NCBI RefSeq assembly: GCF_015207525.1
Contig: NZ_JADEWR010000002.1
Coordinates: forward strand, 78,732-127,276
Direction of reading: 5' to 3'
Length of the DNA stretch: 48,545 nucleotides
Origin: Nodosilinea sp. LEGE 06152
GTDB taxonomy: Bacteria > Cyanobacteriota > Cyanobacteriia > Phormidesmidales > Phormidesmidaceae
The translations under genes were made by a program, and so were the position numbers. This document shows, one piece after another, positions 40,426 through 48,545 of this stretch. The notes under the pieces were generated by a model, which worked only from the letters and a program-made list of their open reading frames with translations, made no database searches and had not been told where the DNA came from. How positions within the stretch are numbered: the first letter of the stretch is position 1; every line of letters starts with the position of its first letter.

Positions 40426-41451
40426 ATGACGCAAACCCTGCCCATTCCCCCCTTCTTTGACCCCGCCAAGGTCGGCGAAATCTGGCCCGTACCCTACCAG
40501 CAGCGGGCCACCGACGCTAAAGCCTGGGCCGCCACCCACAACATTGCCCCCGCCAGCGACGACAGCTGCCGCCTCTGCCTGCTGCTGATCGATGTGCAAA
40601 ACACCTTCTGCCTGCCCGGCTTTGAGCTGTTTGTGGGCGGGCGATCGGGCCAGGGGGCCGTCGACGACAATCGCCGCCTGGGTGAGTTTATCTACCGCAA
40701 CCTGGGGCAGATCACCAGCATTACCGCCACCCTCGACACCCACACAGCAATGCAGGTGTTTCACCCCTACTTCTGGGTCGATGCCGAGGGCAACAACCCG
40801 CCGCCAATGACCCTGATTCACTACGACGATGTGGTGCAGGGCAAGTGGCGGGTCAACCCAACCGTCGCCGCCAACCTTACCACCCCCCGCGACCTGCAAG
40901 AGTACGCCCTGCACTACACCAAAACCCTGGATGACCGGGGCAAATATCCCCTCACCATCTGGCCCTACCACTCCATGCTGGGGGGCATTGGCCACGCCCT
41001 GGTGCCCGCGATCGAAGAAGCCTGCTTCTTTCATACCATCGCCCGCCAGAGCCAGACGCGCTTTGAACTCAAGGGCAGCAACCCCCTGACCGAAAACTAC
41101 TCGGTGCTCAGCCCCGAGGTAATGGAGGATGGGCAGGGAGAGGCGATCGCCCAGAAAAACACCCCCCTCATCCAAACCCTGCTGGAGTTTGACGCCGTGG
41201 TTATCGCTGGCCAGGCCAAGAGCCACTGCGTCGCCTGGACGGTCGCCGACCTGCTCAGCGACATTCAGGCCACCGACCCGGCGCTGGCTCAAAAGGTTTA
41301 CCTGCTCGACGACTGCGCCTCCCCGGTGGTCGTGCCTGGGGTAGTCGATTTTACCGACCAGGCCGAGGAAACCTACCAGCGCTTTGCGGCGGCGGGCATG
41401 CACCGGGTGCAGTCAACTACCGCGATCGCCGACTGGCCCGGGGACATTTAG
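40426..41451 (+). CDS. isochorismatase-like cysteine hydrolase (nicotinamidase type)
   Basis: A 341-residue cysteine hydrolase, longer than typical nicotinamidases (~200 residues). Catalytic features: the nucleophile-activating Asp in CLLLIDVQNTFCLPG, SITATLDTHTAMQVFHP with metal-binding Asp/His as in nicotinamidase, and the nucleophile in AGQAKSHCVAWTV. An N-terminal ~45-residue extension and a ~90-residue insertion (Y-rich, NPPPMTLIHYDDVVQG onward) distinguish it from small members. The nearest role is amide hydrolysis of nicotinamide or a related substrate; the exact substrate is uncertain. ATG 40426. It stands alone between repeat-rich gaps. Confidence 0.88.
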   Translation: MTQTLPIPPFFDPAKVGEIWPVPYQQRATDAKAWAATHNIAPASDDSCRLCLLLIDVQNTFCLPGFELFVGGRSGQGAVDDNRRLGEFIYRNLGQITSITATLDTHTAMQVFHPYFWVDAEGNNPPPMTLIHYDDVVQGKWRVNPTVAANLTTPRDLQEYALHYTKTLDDRGKYPLTIWPYHSMLGGIGHALVPAIEEACFFHTIARQSQTRFELKGSNPLTENYSVLSPEVMEDGQGEAIAQKNTPLIQTLLEFDAVVIAGQAKSHCVAWTVADLLSDIQATDPALAQKVYLLDDCASPVVVPGVVDFTDQAEETYQRFAAAGMHRVQSTTAIADWPGDI

Positions 41452-41471
41452 CGTTACCGTAGCGTAACTGT

Positions 41472-41683
41472 CCCCTGAGCGAAGTCGTTGGCGCAGCCGC
41501 CCCAGAAGGGCTAGGGGATGTCTCGGGTAAGTTTTGGCTTTCTCCCTTTGGGAGACGCAGAGCGAACGACTTCGCTCAGCCAGCATAATCGCAGGGACAC
41601 TTATGCCAAAGCAGCAGTCAATTTAGTTAGGCACTTTAACAAGCGTGATTCTCTGGTAGGGGCATTGCATGCAATGCCCCTAC
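41472..41683. repeat. dispersed repeats and 28-bp palindrome downstream of hydrolase
   Basis: The 660-bp stretch before the next gene begins with copies of CCCCTGAGCGAAGTCG (41470 region), CTCCCTTTGGGAGACGCA and GAACGACTTCGCTCAGCC (41541-41582). A perfect 28-bp palindrome follows (GTAGGGGCATTGCA and complement, 41656-41683). The part from ~41700 to 41890 shows nothing recognisable; the riboswitch follows. Confidence 0.85.
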
Positions 41684-41900
41684 GCCGCACCTGCCCTTAC
41701 TAAGGGGACTTAGAACTCAGCGACTGTGTACCTCACTCCATTGAGAATCGCTACACCCCCCTGGCTTCAACACCTGTAAATTCTCAAAAAGCGTTTTCAA
41801 AAATGAATGAAAAATGAATTGAGGCCAAATTTTCTAAATAGAATGTCTGTAATTCTGCTGACGGCTTGATGCCGAAACAGTGGTATCATGCTACTCATTG

Positions 41901-42024
41901 AAGGGGAGTAGCTTTAGGCTTTTGAGCCTAATCACCTGAGTCAACACACTGGCGATGAGCCTGGTTCAGGTGGTGAACTGTCACTTTTTAGATCAAAAAA
42001 GCGGCCATTCGCAAGCGAGACCTT
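41901..42024 (+). promoter_or_regulatory. yybP-ykoY manganese riboswitch
   Basis: The leader of the TMEM165-type exporter gene carries the conserved yybP-ykoY elements: AAGGGGAGTAGC at 41901-41912, a stem (TTTAGGC/GCCTAAT) and the internal-loop sequence AATCACCTGAGTC, TCAACACACTGG, a GGTTCAGGTGGTGAACTGTCA segment (inner part GTTCAGGTGGTGAAC), and the closing AGACCTTC near 42018-42025. Members bind Mn2+ and switch on exporter genes. The 3' strand of the closing stem is shared with the terminator that follows, giving a mutually exclusive switch. The strong terminator plus a known Mn-exporter family downstream make this call secure. Confidence 0.9.
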
Positions 42025-42065
42025 CACTAAGTCCACAGCAGATGTGGGCTTGGTGGGGTCTTTTT
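42019..42065 (+). terminator. riboswitch expression-platform terminator
   Basis: GACCTTCACTAAGTCCACA pairs (with G-U pairs) with TGTGGGCTTGGTGGGGTC, then TTTTT at 42061-42065. It competes with the aptamer's closing stem: Mn2+ binding should prevent it and allow transcription of the exporter. Confidence 0.85.
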
Positions 42066-42111
42066 AGGTGTCCACCATGCCCACTCAGTTTCTGTACTAC
42101 TGGAGAGGAGC

Positions 42112-42735
42112 ATGCACCCACTTACTGGCTTTACCGCTGGCCTACTGCTGATCACCCTATCTGAACTAGGCGATAAAACCTTCTTTATTGGGGTTATTTT
42201 GGCCACTCGTCACCCCCGTCGCTGGGTGTTTGTGGGGGTCACCGCCGCGCTATTTGTCATGACCGTTTTATCGGTGGCCATCGGTCAGGTCGTCACTATT
42301 TTTCCCGATCGCTACGTGCAGGGGCTAACGGTGGCGCTGTTTTTAGGCTTTGGGCTCAAGCTGCTGTACGATGCCAGCCGCATGAGCGGGCCGGGTAGCC
42401 TGGCCGATGAGCAGGCCGAGGCCCTAGAGGCGGTCGAAGAGCGCGAGGCCGAGGTCAAAAAATGGACGGTCAAAACAGTACTGCTGGAGGCGTTTAGCCT
42501 CACCTTTGTGGCCGAGTGGGGCGATCGCACCCAGCTTGCCACCATTGCCCTGGCGGCGGCGAACCATCCGGTGGGGGTGGTACTGGGGGCAACCCTGGGG
42601 CATGCGGTGTGTGCGGCGATCGCGGTGGCCTGCGGCAAACTGATCGCCGGACGCATTTCAGAGCGCTGGCTCACCATTGTCGGCGGGGTTTTGTTTCTTA
42701 TCTTTGGCCTGGTGGCCGCCATGGATATGGGCTAG
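42112..42735 (+). CDS. TMEM165/GDT1 family manganese exporter (Mnx-like)
   Basis: A 207-residue UPF0016 membrane transporter. Both signature motifs are present: SELGDKTFF in the first half (helix 1) and AEWGDRTQL in the second, facing each other in an inverted repeat of three helices each. A charged loop (EALEAVEEREAEVKKW) separates the halves. Cyanobacterial members export Mn2+ from the cytoplasm into the thylakoid lumen or periplasm. ATG 42112 has GGAGAGGAGC just upstream (42099-42108). Control by the upstream Mn2+ riboswitch fits this function. It is convergent with the YbjQ pair, only 16 bp apart. Confidence 0.94.
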   Translation: MHPLTGFTAGLLLITLSELGDKTFFIGVILATRHPRRWVFVGVTAALFVMTVLSVAIGQVVTIFPDRYVQGLTVALFLGFGLKLLYDASRMSGPGSLADEQAEALEAVEEREAEVKKWTVKTVLLEAFSLTFVAEWGDRTQLATIALAAANHPVGVVLGATLGHAVCAAIAVACGKLIAGRISERWLTIVGGVLFLIFGLVAAMDMG

Positions 42736-42751
42736 GGCAGCGCACCAGTCG

Positions 42752-43192
42752 CTAACGTACCCCTGTACCATAGGCCATCACCTCTAAGGCCACTACTCCC
42801 CTACCATTGTTGCCGCTCAGCTCAGCGGTCTGAATGCGGATGTTGACGACCCGTTCGGCTCCCCAGGCCAGGGCAGACTCTTCCATTCGCAGCAGGGCCT
42901 CGCGGCGACCGCGTTCGAGCAAACTTTCGTAGACCGTAATGCGCCCGCCAAACAGCTTTAGTAGCCCTGCAATAAAGGTTTTAAAAAAGTCAGACGAGAT
43001 CACCACGCTACCCACAAATAGCTCTGCCTGCCGAGCATCAGGCACCGTTGCCTTTGCCCCCGCCGTACTGAGCACCAGCCCTTTAATCGCCTGCTCTCGG
43101 TGCTGCAAAAGGCGCAGGTGCTGCTTTTCAGCCCTGGCACCAAAAAAGTACCCGATCCCCAGCAGGATCGCAAAAACAACTATCTCCTCCAT
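42752..43192 (-). CDS. YbjQ/UPF0145 family protein with N-terminal membrane anchor
   Basis: A 146-residue protein. An N-terminal helix (IVVFAILLGIGYFFGA) anchors a YbjQ (DUF74) domain: ITVYESLLERGRREALLRMEESALAWGAERVVNIRIQTAEL and ending VALEVMAYGTGVR. The motif ERVVNIRI...AYGTGV matches the heavy-metal-binding-domain family (pentameric in known structures). Role unknown; proposed metal or small-ligand binding. It is the second gene of a tandem pair, two bases after the stop of its paralogue, and lies next to a manganese exporter in opposite orientation. Confidence 0.88.
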   Translation of the reverse strand: MEEIVVFAILLGIGYFFGARAEKQHLRLLQHREQAIKGLVLSTAGAKATVPDARQAELFVGSVVISSDFFKTFIAGLLKLFGGRITVYESLLERGRREALLRMEESALAWGAERVVNIRIQTAELSGNNGRGVVALEVMAYGTGVR

Positions 43193-43194
43193 AG

Positions 43195-43557
43195 CTACTC
43201 CACCCGCACGGCGGTGCCGTAGGCGAACAGTTCTGCTGCCCCTTGGGTCAGCGATGAGGTGGCAAAGCGAACGTTGACAATGGCATTGGCACCTAGCTTT
43301 TGGGCGTCCTGCACCATGCGGCTAGTGGCCTCTTCACGGGCCTCCTGCAGCAGTTCGGTGTACCCCTTCAGCTCGCCCCCGACAAGATTTTTGAGGCCCG
43401 CCGCAATATCGCGGCCCAGGTGCTTAGCCCGCACTGAGCTGCCCTGCACCAAACCCAAATGCTGGGTAATGGTTTTGCCAGGGACAGTTTCGATATTGGT
43501 GAGAATGAGATTGGATACAGAAGATCGAGGCTGAGAAGATCGAGGTTGAACGGTCAT
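43195..43557 (-). CDS. YbjQ/UPF0145 family protein
   Basis: A 120-residue soluble paralogue of the following gene. The core reads LILTNIETVPGKTITQHLGLVQGSSVRAKHLGRDIAAGLKNLVGGELKGYTELLQEAREEATSRM (anchor pieces: TVPGKTITQHLGLVQGSSV and ELKGYTELLQEAREEA) and ends ANAIVNVRFATSSL...ELFAYGTAVRVE. This is the complete classical YbjQ domain. The start is ATG 43557 (complement); an upstream in-frame start at 43590 lacks family similarity. The 350-bp gap upstream (to 43946) shows no gene, only unremarkable sequence. Confidence 0.93.
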   Translation of the reverse strand: MTVQPRSSQPRSSVSNLILTNIETVPGKTITQHLGLVQGSSVRAKHLGRDIAAGLKNLVGGELKGYTELLQEAREEATSRMVQDAQKLGANAIVNVRFATSSLTQGAAELFAYGTAVRVE

Positions 43558-43946
43558 CGTATGCGGCCTGAGGCCCGATAAAACAACCACAACCCTAGCC
43601 TTTGGGATTATCTGCGTCGATGGTTTCTAACGGTTTGCCCACTATTGCTTGCAAACCGTTACACAGGAAGCGATCGCAGCCATTGCAACCGTCGAGCGCT
43701 ATAGCCATCGCCAGGCTGGTTAGGTCGTTTCGGCATCCTTGAAGCAATGCTATACGTCGGTGCGCCGCCCCGGTTTTTGCTAACGACAGGTACCGATAGC
43801 CTAAGCGAACTGGCCACAGCTATACCAAGCGTGATTTGAAACAGCGCCAGGGCTGCCCGCCGGGGGAGAACATTTGCCCCTTGGAGGCCGCTAAAGGATG
43901 CGGTAGTATCGGCAATAAACCTTAAGCAGCCGGGAGGGTTGATCTC

Positions 43947-44171
43947 ATGTTCCATCTGTACTTTGGTGGGTTTGATGTGCTGCTCTACCTGGGGGGTATC
44001 TACGGCGCGATCGCCCTTTCGAAGGCGCTCTGCGATCAAATGGATGCGGCCGAGGTAGCCCAGAGCACCACCACCGAGACAACGGTAGCCCCCATGCAGC
44101 CAATCGCGCCCCACCTGGTTGCCCCCGCCGCCAAGCGGGAAGAGGTCAGCGTCAGAGTTTCGGTGAATTGA
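43947..44171 (+). CDS. small hypothetical protein with hydrophobic N-terminus
   Basis: A 74-residue protein. Residues 1-27 (YFGGFDVLLYLGGIYGAIALSKALC) are hydrophobic and could be a membrane helix or signal; the rest is Thr/Ala/Pro-rich (TTTETTVAPMQPIAPHLVAPAA) and ends in a basic-acidic tail. GGGAGG at 43932-43937 gives a strong ribosome site, the main evidence that it is real. No family is recognised. The following ~380 bp to 44552 contains no gene or repeat I can identify. Confidence 0.6.
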   Translation: MFHLYFGGFDVLLYLGGIYGAIALSKALCDQMDAAEVAQSTTTETTVAPMQPIAPHLVAPAAKREEVSVRVSVN

Positions 44172-44552
44172 AGGCAAACGGATAACAAAGTCTGGGTCGC
44201 TGTCATCGAGCCAGCCGGGGGGCAAAATTACGCGATCGCAAGCGTCGGCTGGTGAGGGCGCTGGTGCGCTGAGCAGCGTTCTGGTGTTGGCTGCTTAGCC
44301 ATTGGCAGCTTTGCTCAGCCATTGGGCCAGCCCAGGATGACAAACTGGCCTAGATGTCTGCTGATAACGATAGCGCTGTGAGCAAGATGGTATCTATAGA
44401 GTCTACGGGAAAATTTAGAGGTTAAAGCCCTGGTGTAAAGGGGCGATCGCCTTAAGATGAGGTAATTTTTCCCTCTGGTGCTCTACTTTTTGTGTTTTAT
44501 GCCAATGTAGGTAGCTGGCATAGCACTCTAACGAGCGAACAGGGTCGATAGA

Positions 44553-45575
44553 ATGAGGAAACAACTGGCGCGGTTTGGGCATTGGCGACGCGCATGGGCA
44601 CTGGCACACCACTGGATTAACAACGCGGCTATGCTCGATTTTTTTAAGTATCGAGTGGGGCAGTCGGCGTGGACTAAGCTGATTGGTCGCACCCTGATGA
44701 AGTGGCAGCAGGATGACTGCCTTGAGATGGGTGCTGCCCTCGCCTATTACGCCTTGTTCTCGATGTTTCCGATGATTTTGGTGTCGCTGAGCGTAGTCGG
44801 CTTTTTGATTGGCCCCAACACCGTCGCCTACAATGCCGTACTCATCTTTGCCCAAGAAACCCTGCCCCCCGATGCGTTTCCCATTGTGCAGACGACGCTC
44901 ATTCAGTTTCATACCGGCAGCACCAGCGCCAGTATTGTGGGTTTTTGCATCTTGCTGTTTACCTCCAGCGGTTTTTTTGGGGCGCTCAGCCGCTCCTTCG
45001 ACAAAATTTGGCATACCAAGCCTCGCCACCACCGCTTCGACGGCGTGGGAGAAGTGGCGTTTATCTTTTTGTGGCGGCGGTTTCTGGCGTTTTTGCTGGT
45101 GATGGGGGCAACCAGCCTGATTTTTGTGTCGCTGCTTTCTAATATTGCGATCGATACCGTTACCAAAATTTTAGAAGGTGTTAACCAGTGGGTGACCGTA
45201 ATTGGTATCGATCAGGTGCAGTTGTTGTCATGGCTGCGGCTGGGCATTTCGTTTGTGACGCTCACTCTGGTAGTCATGGTGCTCTACAAAACGCTGCCCA
45301 GCACCCGCGTGAGCTGGCGAGATGTGTGGCTGGGAGCGCTGTTGACCGCCATGCTGTGGCTCGTTTTGCAGCAGCTAATCAGTAATAGTGTGATCAGTCT
45401 GGGCAGCCAGTTTCGCTCCTACGGTGTGGTGGGGGGGGTGATGGTGCTAATGCTGTGGATCTATCTCACCAGCCAAATTTTCTTTTTGGGGGGCGAGTTC
45501 ACCTACGTCTATGCCCACCTGTTTGGCAGCCGCAAGGGCCAAAAAAAGCTGATGACCAAGGTCGGTAGTCAGTAA
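44553..45575 (+). CDS. YihY/BrkB family membrane protein
   Basis: A 340-residue inner-membrane protein of the YihY (BrkB/UPF0761) family. Signature: DDCLEMGAALAYYALFSMFPMILVSLSVVGFL, where AALAYYALFSMFP is the conserved first-helix motif; FFGALSRSFDKIWHTKP; TRVSWRDVWLGALLTAMLWLVLQQLI; and YGVVGGVMVLMLWIYLTSQIFFLGGEFTYVYA with the conserved GGEF-like end helix. About six helices. Function is not settled (once proposed RNase BN, later withdrawn). ATG 44553 gives a ~45-residue N-terminal extension; ATG 44631 is an alternative start. Confidence 0.92.
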   Translation: MRKQLARFGHWRRAWALAHHWINNAAMLDFFKYRVGQSAWTKLIGRTLMKWQQDDCLEMGAALAYYALFSMFPMILVSLSVVGFLIGPNTVAYNAVLIFAQETLPPDAFPIVQTTLIQFHTGSTSASIVGFCILLFTSSGFFGALSRSFDKIWHTKPRHHRFDGVGEVAFIFLWRRFLAFLLVMGATSLIFVSLLSNIAIDTVTKILEGVNQWVTVIGIDQVQLLSWLRLGISFVTLTLVVMVLYKTLPSTRVSWRDVWLGALLTAMLWLVLQQLISNSVISLGSQFRSYGVVGGVMVLMLWIYLTSQIFFLGGEFTYVYAHLFGSRKGQKKLMTKVGSQ

Positions 45576-45700
45576 GAGGGGTAAACCAGTAAGTGGTTTA
45601 TCCCAAGTTCAGATAGAGATTTGTCTTTTCCTACAGGTAGAACTCCACTTCTGGACTTGAATTTGGTTTATTTTTATAGAGCAGTTACGGAGTTGGTTTG

Positions 45701-46252
45701 ATGGCTACAGCGCAGCGTGGAGTAACGATCTGGTTTACGGGGTTGAGCGGGTCGGGCAAGTCGACCATTGCTCGCGCCCTGGAGGCCGAACTGCGTCAGC
45801 GGGGCTGCCAGCTAGAGGTGCTCGACGGCGACATCGTGCGCACCAACTTGACCAAGGGCCTGGGCTTTAGCAAAGAAGACCGGGACGAAAATATTCGCCG
45901 CATTGGCTTTGTCTCGCACCTGCTAACTCGCAATGGCGTCGTCGTGCTGGTGTCGGCCATTTCGCCCTACCGAGAGGCGCGCGACGAAGTGCGCGATCGC
46001 ATCGGTGATTTTGTTGAAGTCTTTGTCGATGCTCCTCTCAACGTGTGCGAAGACCGCGACGTCAAGGGCCTCTACAAAAAGGCTCGGGCTGGCGAAATTA
46101 AGCAGTTTACCGGCATAGACGACCCCTACGAAGCCCCCCTCAACCCCGAAGTACACTGCCACACCGACCAGCAAACCGTCGAGGAGAGCGTGGCTCAGGT
46201 GCTGAGCAAGCTCGAAGCAATGGGCTACCTGGCCACTGCAGCGGTGGCCTAG
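45701..46252 (+). CDS. cysC: adenylyl-sulfate kinase
   Basis: A 183-residue APS kinase that phosphorylates APS to PAPS in sulfate assimilation. The P-loop is GLSGSGKST (~residues 14-22). Further motifs: [48 protein letters not shown] with the characteristic ISPYR, and [26 protein letters not shown] in the substrate lid. All are full-length and canonical. ATG 45701 has GGAG at 45689-45692; the TTG just before it is not needed. Single-gene unit; cytoplasmic. Confidence 0.97.
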   Translation: MATAQRGVTIWFTGLSGSGKSTIARALEAELRQRGCQLEVLDGDIVRTNLTKGLGFSKEDRDENIRRIGFVSHLLTRNGVVVLVSAISPYREARDEVRDRIGDFVEVFVDAPLNVCEDRDVKGLYKKARAGEIKQFTGIDDPYEAPLNPEVHCHTDQQTVEESVAQVLSKLEAMGYLATAAVA

Positions 46253-46371
46253 GCAGAGGTCAAGGCTTTAGAGAACAAAGTCTGGGGTTTACACTGCCGA
46301 GTGCCAGACATCCCCTAAGCCGTAGACGGGGTTGCTGAGCACAGGGATCCATCAAAAAAGCAACATCGTCC

Positions 46372-46423
46372 GTAGGGGCAAACGGCCTTAAAGCCTTTGG
46401 CTTAGCTGCGCCCCTGCCCCTAC
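46372..46423. repeat. GTAGGGGC inverted repeat
   Basis: Arms GTAGGGGC (46372-46379) and GCCCCTAC (46416-46423) flank 36 bp in the gap between convergent cysC and the STAND gene. Same family as the palindromes at 14233, 40304 and 41656. Confidence 0.6.
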
Positions 46424-46467
46424 CCAAATTCGCGCCTCAATTCAGTAACGCCCCCTAAACCCTGTAC

Positions 46468-48545
46468 CTAGTTGCCCCCTTTTTTCCGTCTGCGGGTCCG
46501 CTTCTCTAGCAGGTGGGCTGGAACTTCGCGGCGGGCGTAGCTGACCAGGTAGTCGTGCACCAGCTGATGGCGATCGATGGGGATGTCGGGCAGCAAAAAC
46601 ACCAGGCCCGACCCCACCAAAATTTCGAGCACCAGGTCCATCTGGTCTTCTCGGTAGTTGGCCCCGCGCAGGTCAAGGTCTTCTTCCAGGTGTTCGCGGC
46701 TTTTTTGAGGGCGGTAGGGGCGGCCTTCGCGATCGATATCGGTCAGCAGGTAGAGCACCAGGCGGGCGAGGTCGGCATTTTCGGGGCCGCAGTCGTGCAC
46801 AACGGTGCTCAAAAAATTTTGTACCAGGGTTTCTTTGGGATGGTTGCCCAAAGCCAGGTATTCGGCCAGGGTGTTAATCTCCTGGCGCTGAAGCTGCGCT
46901 CCCACCACCTGTAGCTCGATCGGGCGCACCTCGTCGATGGCATTGGTCAAGTCGGCGACCAGGCGATCGATCAGGGCGGTTTCGAGGTAGAAGTGGGCGT
47001 CGTCGGTGAGGCGACGAATTAAAAACTTGGCATCGGTGGCTTTGAAGTTGCCCAGGTAGTAGCGATAGTCGCGGCTGAGAATATCGTTGTTAATAATATC
47101 GAGGTCAAAGCCGCGCTCGATCTCCAGCAGGTGGTGCAGGTAGTCTTCCCGCAGGGCCAGCACCACCTTCAGATAGGGGGTATTCAAACAGTCGATTAAA
47201 AAGGCGTAGAAATCGCGCCGCTGAAACAGCTCCACGGCTTCGACAAAAAATTCTTCGAACTGATCAAAAATCAGCACAATTTGTCGGTAGCTGCGTTCGG
47301 TTAGGGTTTTAAGGCGCGTGATCAGATCGGTTGAGTCGACAGGGGCCGCGGGCGGAATGCCGTCGGCCTCGCTCTGCTGCTGCAGGGCGCGGGCCAGGGC
47401 CTGGTTGACCTCGTCGGGCCAGTCGCGGTAGCCCTTGACCAGCACCGGCACGGTCGATCGCCCCTCCGGAAACGATTTGGCCAAAGCGGGCATCAGCCCC
47501 GCATAGAGAATGGAGCTTTTGCCCACCCCCGACGGCCCGTGGATGACAATCAGCGGGTAGCGAGCTTGCTCTAGCCGGTAGGTGAGGGCTTCGACATCGA
47601 CCTGGCGGCCCGAGGCCTGAATTTCGGTGGCCAGTAGGAGCTGGGGCGATGGCCTGAGGCCGGTCGTTGACCATCGCTCAGGGGTCGCCAGAGGATATTC
47701 CCGGGGCTGAATTTCACCGGCCCCAATGAAGGCCCGCAGCCGAAACTGGGTATCAACTCGGCGCTGTTTGAGCGTGACCTCAAAGGCAGCCCGATAGTTT
47801 TTTTGCTGGTAGTACTGTCTTTGCAGGGTCTGCAAAATGCTGCGAAAGAGGGTCAGATCGGTTTTAGGGTCGGTGTTAGTGCAGGCGTCTTCGAGTAGGG
47901 CAATGGCGGTCTGGGGCTGGCCCTGGGCAATGTGGACGCGCCCCAGCAGATAGAAATACCACCCCCGCTGGTACTGGTTGGCCACCGCTAGCTCGGCGGC
48001 GGCGACGGTTAGGTCATTGGGCAAATCGTCGGCCAGAGCGGCGGGCATGGCATCGGGTAAGGCATCGGGGGACGACCCCTCAGTGGTCACGGCTGCGGCA
48101 CTAATGGCTTCGGCACCAGTGGCTCCGGCACCAATGGCTCCAGCGATCGCCAGAATGTGCAACGCCCGCTCAGCCTGAACTTGGGCCGTAGCCGCATCGC
48201 CCTGGGCCAGGGCTACCTCTGCCAAGTAGCCGTGATCGCGGGCCAGCCGAATTGGGTCTTGGCGGTGCAGAGTTAGCCCCTCTTCGGCGGTGCGGGCCAG
48301 GGCGGCCCAGGCCCCTAGCTTTTGCTGCACCTCGGCCAGGGCGTGAATAAACTTACCCACCAGCTCGGGCTGGTGCAGGTCGCGAAAGATGCGCAAACAG
48401 GCCGAAAAATGGCCCTCGGCCTTGTGCAACATGCGCTCGTACACGACCCGCTGCAGCACCGCCTGACTGCGGCAGGTGACTCCCAGGTAAAAGAGGAGGA
48501 CGGCTTGTTTTTGGCGAGGGGCAGGGGGCGACGGGGTATAGACGC
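46468..48545 (-). CDS. TPR-STAND ATPase, truncated by the window edge
   Basis: Leftward gene whose frame stays open to the right edge; the first 28 codons beyond the internal GTG at 48459 read LFYLGVTCRSQAVL-type TPR sequence, so the true start is probably outside the window. Visible (numbered from 48459): helical TPR-like repeats 1-240, interrupted by an Ala/Gly/Pro low-complexity insert (~105-150); then an nSTAND-type NTPase with Walker A HGPSGVGKSS at ~308-316 and Walker B VLIFDQFEEFF at ~395-405; then a helical C-terminal region ending in a basic KRTRRRKKGGN tail. STAND ATPases are signalling or defence switches; the effector domain, if any, would be N-terminal and unseen. Confidence 0.85.
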   Translation of the reverse strand, partial: VYTPSPPAPRQKQAVLLFYLGVTCRSQAVLQRVVYERMLHKAEGHFSACLRIFRDLHQPELVGKFIHALAEVQQKLGAWAALARTAEEGLTLHRQDPIRLARDHGYLAEVALAQGDAATAQVQAERALHILAIAGAIGAGATGAEAISAAAVTTEGSSPDALPDAMPAALADDLPNDLTVAAAELAVANQYQRGWYFYLLGRVHIAQGQPQTAIALLEDACTNTDPKTDLTLFRSILQTLQRQYYQQKNYRAAFEVTLKQRRVDTQFRLRAFIGAGEIQPREYPLATPERWSTTGLRPSPQLLLATEIQASGRQVDVEALTYRLEQARYPLIVIHGPSGVGKSSILYAGLMPALAKSFPEGRSTVPVLVKGYRDWPDEVNQALARALQQQSEADGIPPAAPVDSTDLITRLKTLTERSYRQIVLIFDQFEEFFVEAVELFQRRDFYAFLIDCLNTPYLKVVLALREDYLHHLLEIERGFDLDIINNDILSRDYRYYLGNFKATDAKFLIRRLTDDAHFYLETALIDRLVADLTNAIDEVRPIELQVVGAQLQRQEINTLAEYLALGNHPKETLVQNFLSTVVHDCGPENADLARLVLYLLTDIDREGRPYRPQKSREHLEEDLDLRGANYREDQMDLVLEILVGSGLVFLLPDIPIDRHQLVHDYLVSYARREVPAHLLEKRTRRRKKGGN

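Noticed and set aside
41518..41703. 61-codon open frame after the hydrolase gene
   Set aside because: Composed of dispersed repeats and a palindrome; not a gene.
43659..44225. 188-codon open frame on the minus strand
   Set aside because: Overlaps the better-supported 74-residue gene, lacks a ribosome site, and reads as unstructured composition.

Overview
The window reads as a chromosome segment of a filamentous, Leptolyngbya/Nodosilinea-type cyanobacterium. Support comes from the phototroph genes psb28 and cyanobacterial PsbP (CyanoP), a cyAbrB regulator, a plant-type ferredoxin, several cyanobacteria-restricted families (DUF3326, DUF3598, DUF2854), very frequent HIP1 octamers (GCGATCGC), high GC by eye, and dispersed palindromic repeats typical of this group. 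The genus is an inference. No rRNA, tRNA, CRISPR array, transposase or integrase was found.

Layout. 0-8.5 kb: small helical protein, ferredoxin, DUF3326 protein, a two-gene phosphorelay (single-domain response regulator plus REC-histidine kinase), purD, then a leftward group DUF3598, moaB-psb28 and a lipoprotein. 8.6-16.6 kb: sugar:cation symporter, fasciclin lipoprotein, plsY, VOC protein, ddl, and overlapping rrf2-cobD. 16.6-26.7 kb: cyAbrB, a membrane-anchored unknown, an NlpC/P60 peptidase, a GT2 glycosyltransferase, and a MacAB-TolC-like exporter in four separate genes (ATPase, adaptor, permease, TolC). Repeat tracts and a GIY-YIG gene interrupt the exporter. 26.8-33.6 kb: DUF2854, a predicted lipoprotein methyltransferase, CyanoP, Maf, and acpP-fabF-tkt.

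33.6-40.0 kb is an accessory island. It is AT-richer, and I see no perfect HIP1 from about 35.44 to 40.19 kb. It holds a cupin, a DUF433/DUF5615-type pair, a VapBC-type pair, a GNAT acetyltransferase plus a duplicated frameshifted piece of it, and a leftward three-gene operon: a TIGR04255-family protein and two unrecognised proteins, with an unusual 110-nt out-of-frame gene overlap. Two hairpins after genes in this island (36819-36904 and 35516-35590) have the architecture of integron attC sites. Upstream of the operon lie three hairpins spaced exactly 84 nt apart and a hairpin-dense stretch of about 310 nt. This island is the best candidate for an undescribed system: possibly an integrase-less cassette cluster carrying a three-gene module of unknown function.

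40.0-48.5 kb: a small conserved protein whose start was apparently altered by a repeat, a nicotinamidase-like hydrolase, a manganese (yybP-ykoY) riboswitch controlling a TMEM165/Mnx-type exporter, two tandem YbjQ proteins, a BrkB membrane protein, cysC, and a TPR-STAND ATPase that runs off the right edge.
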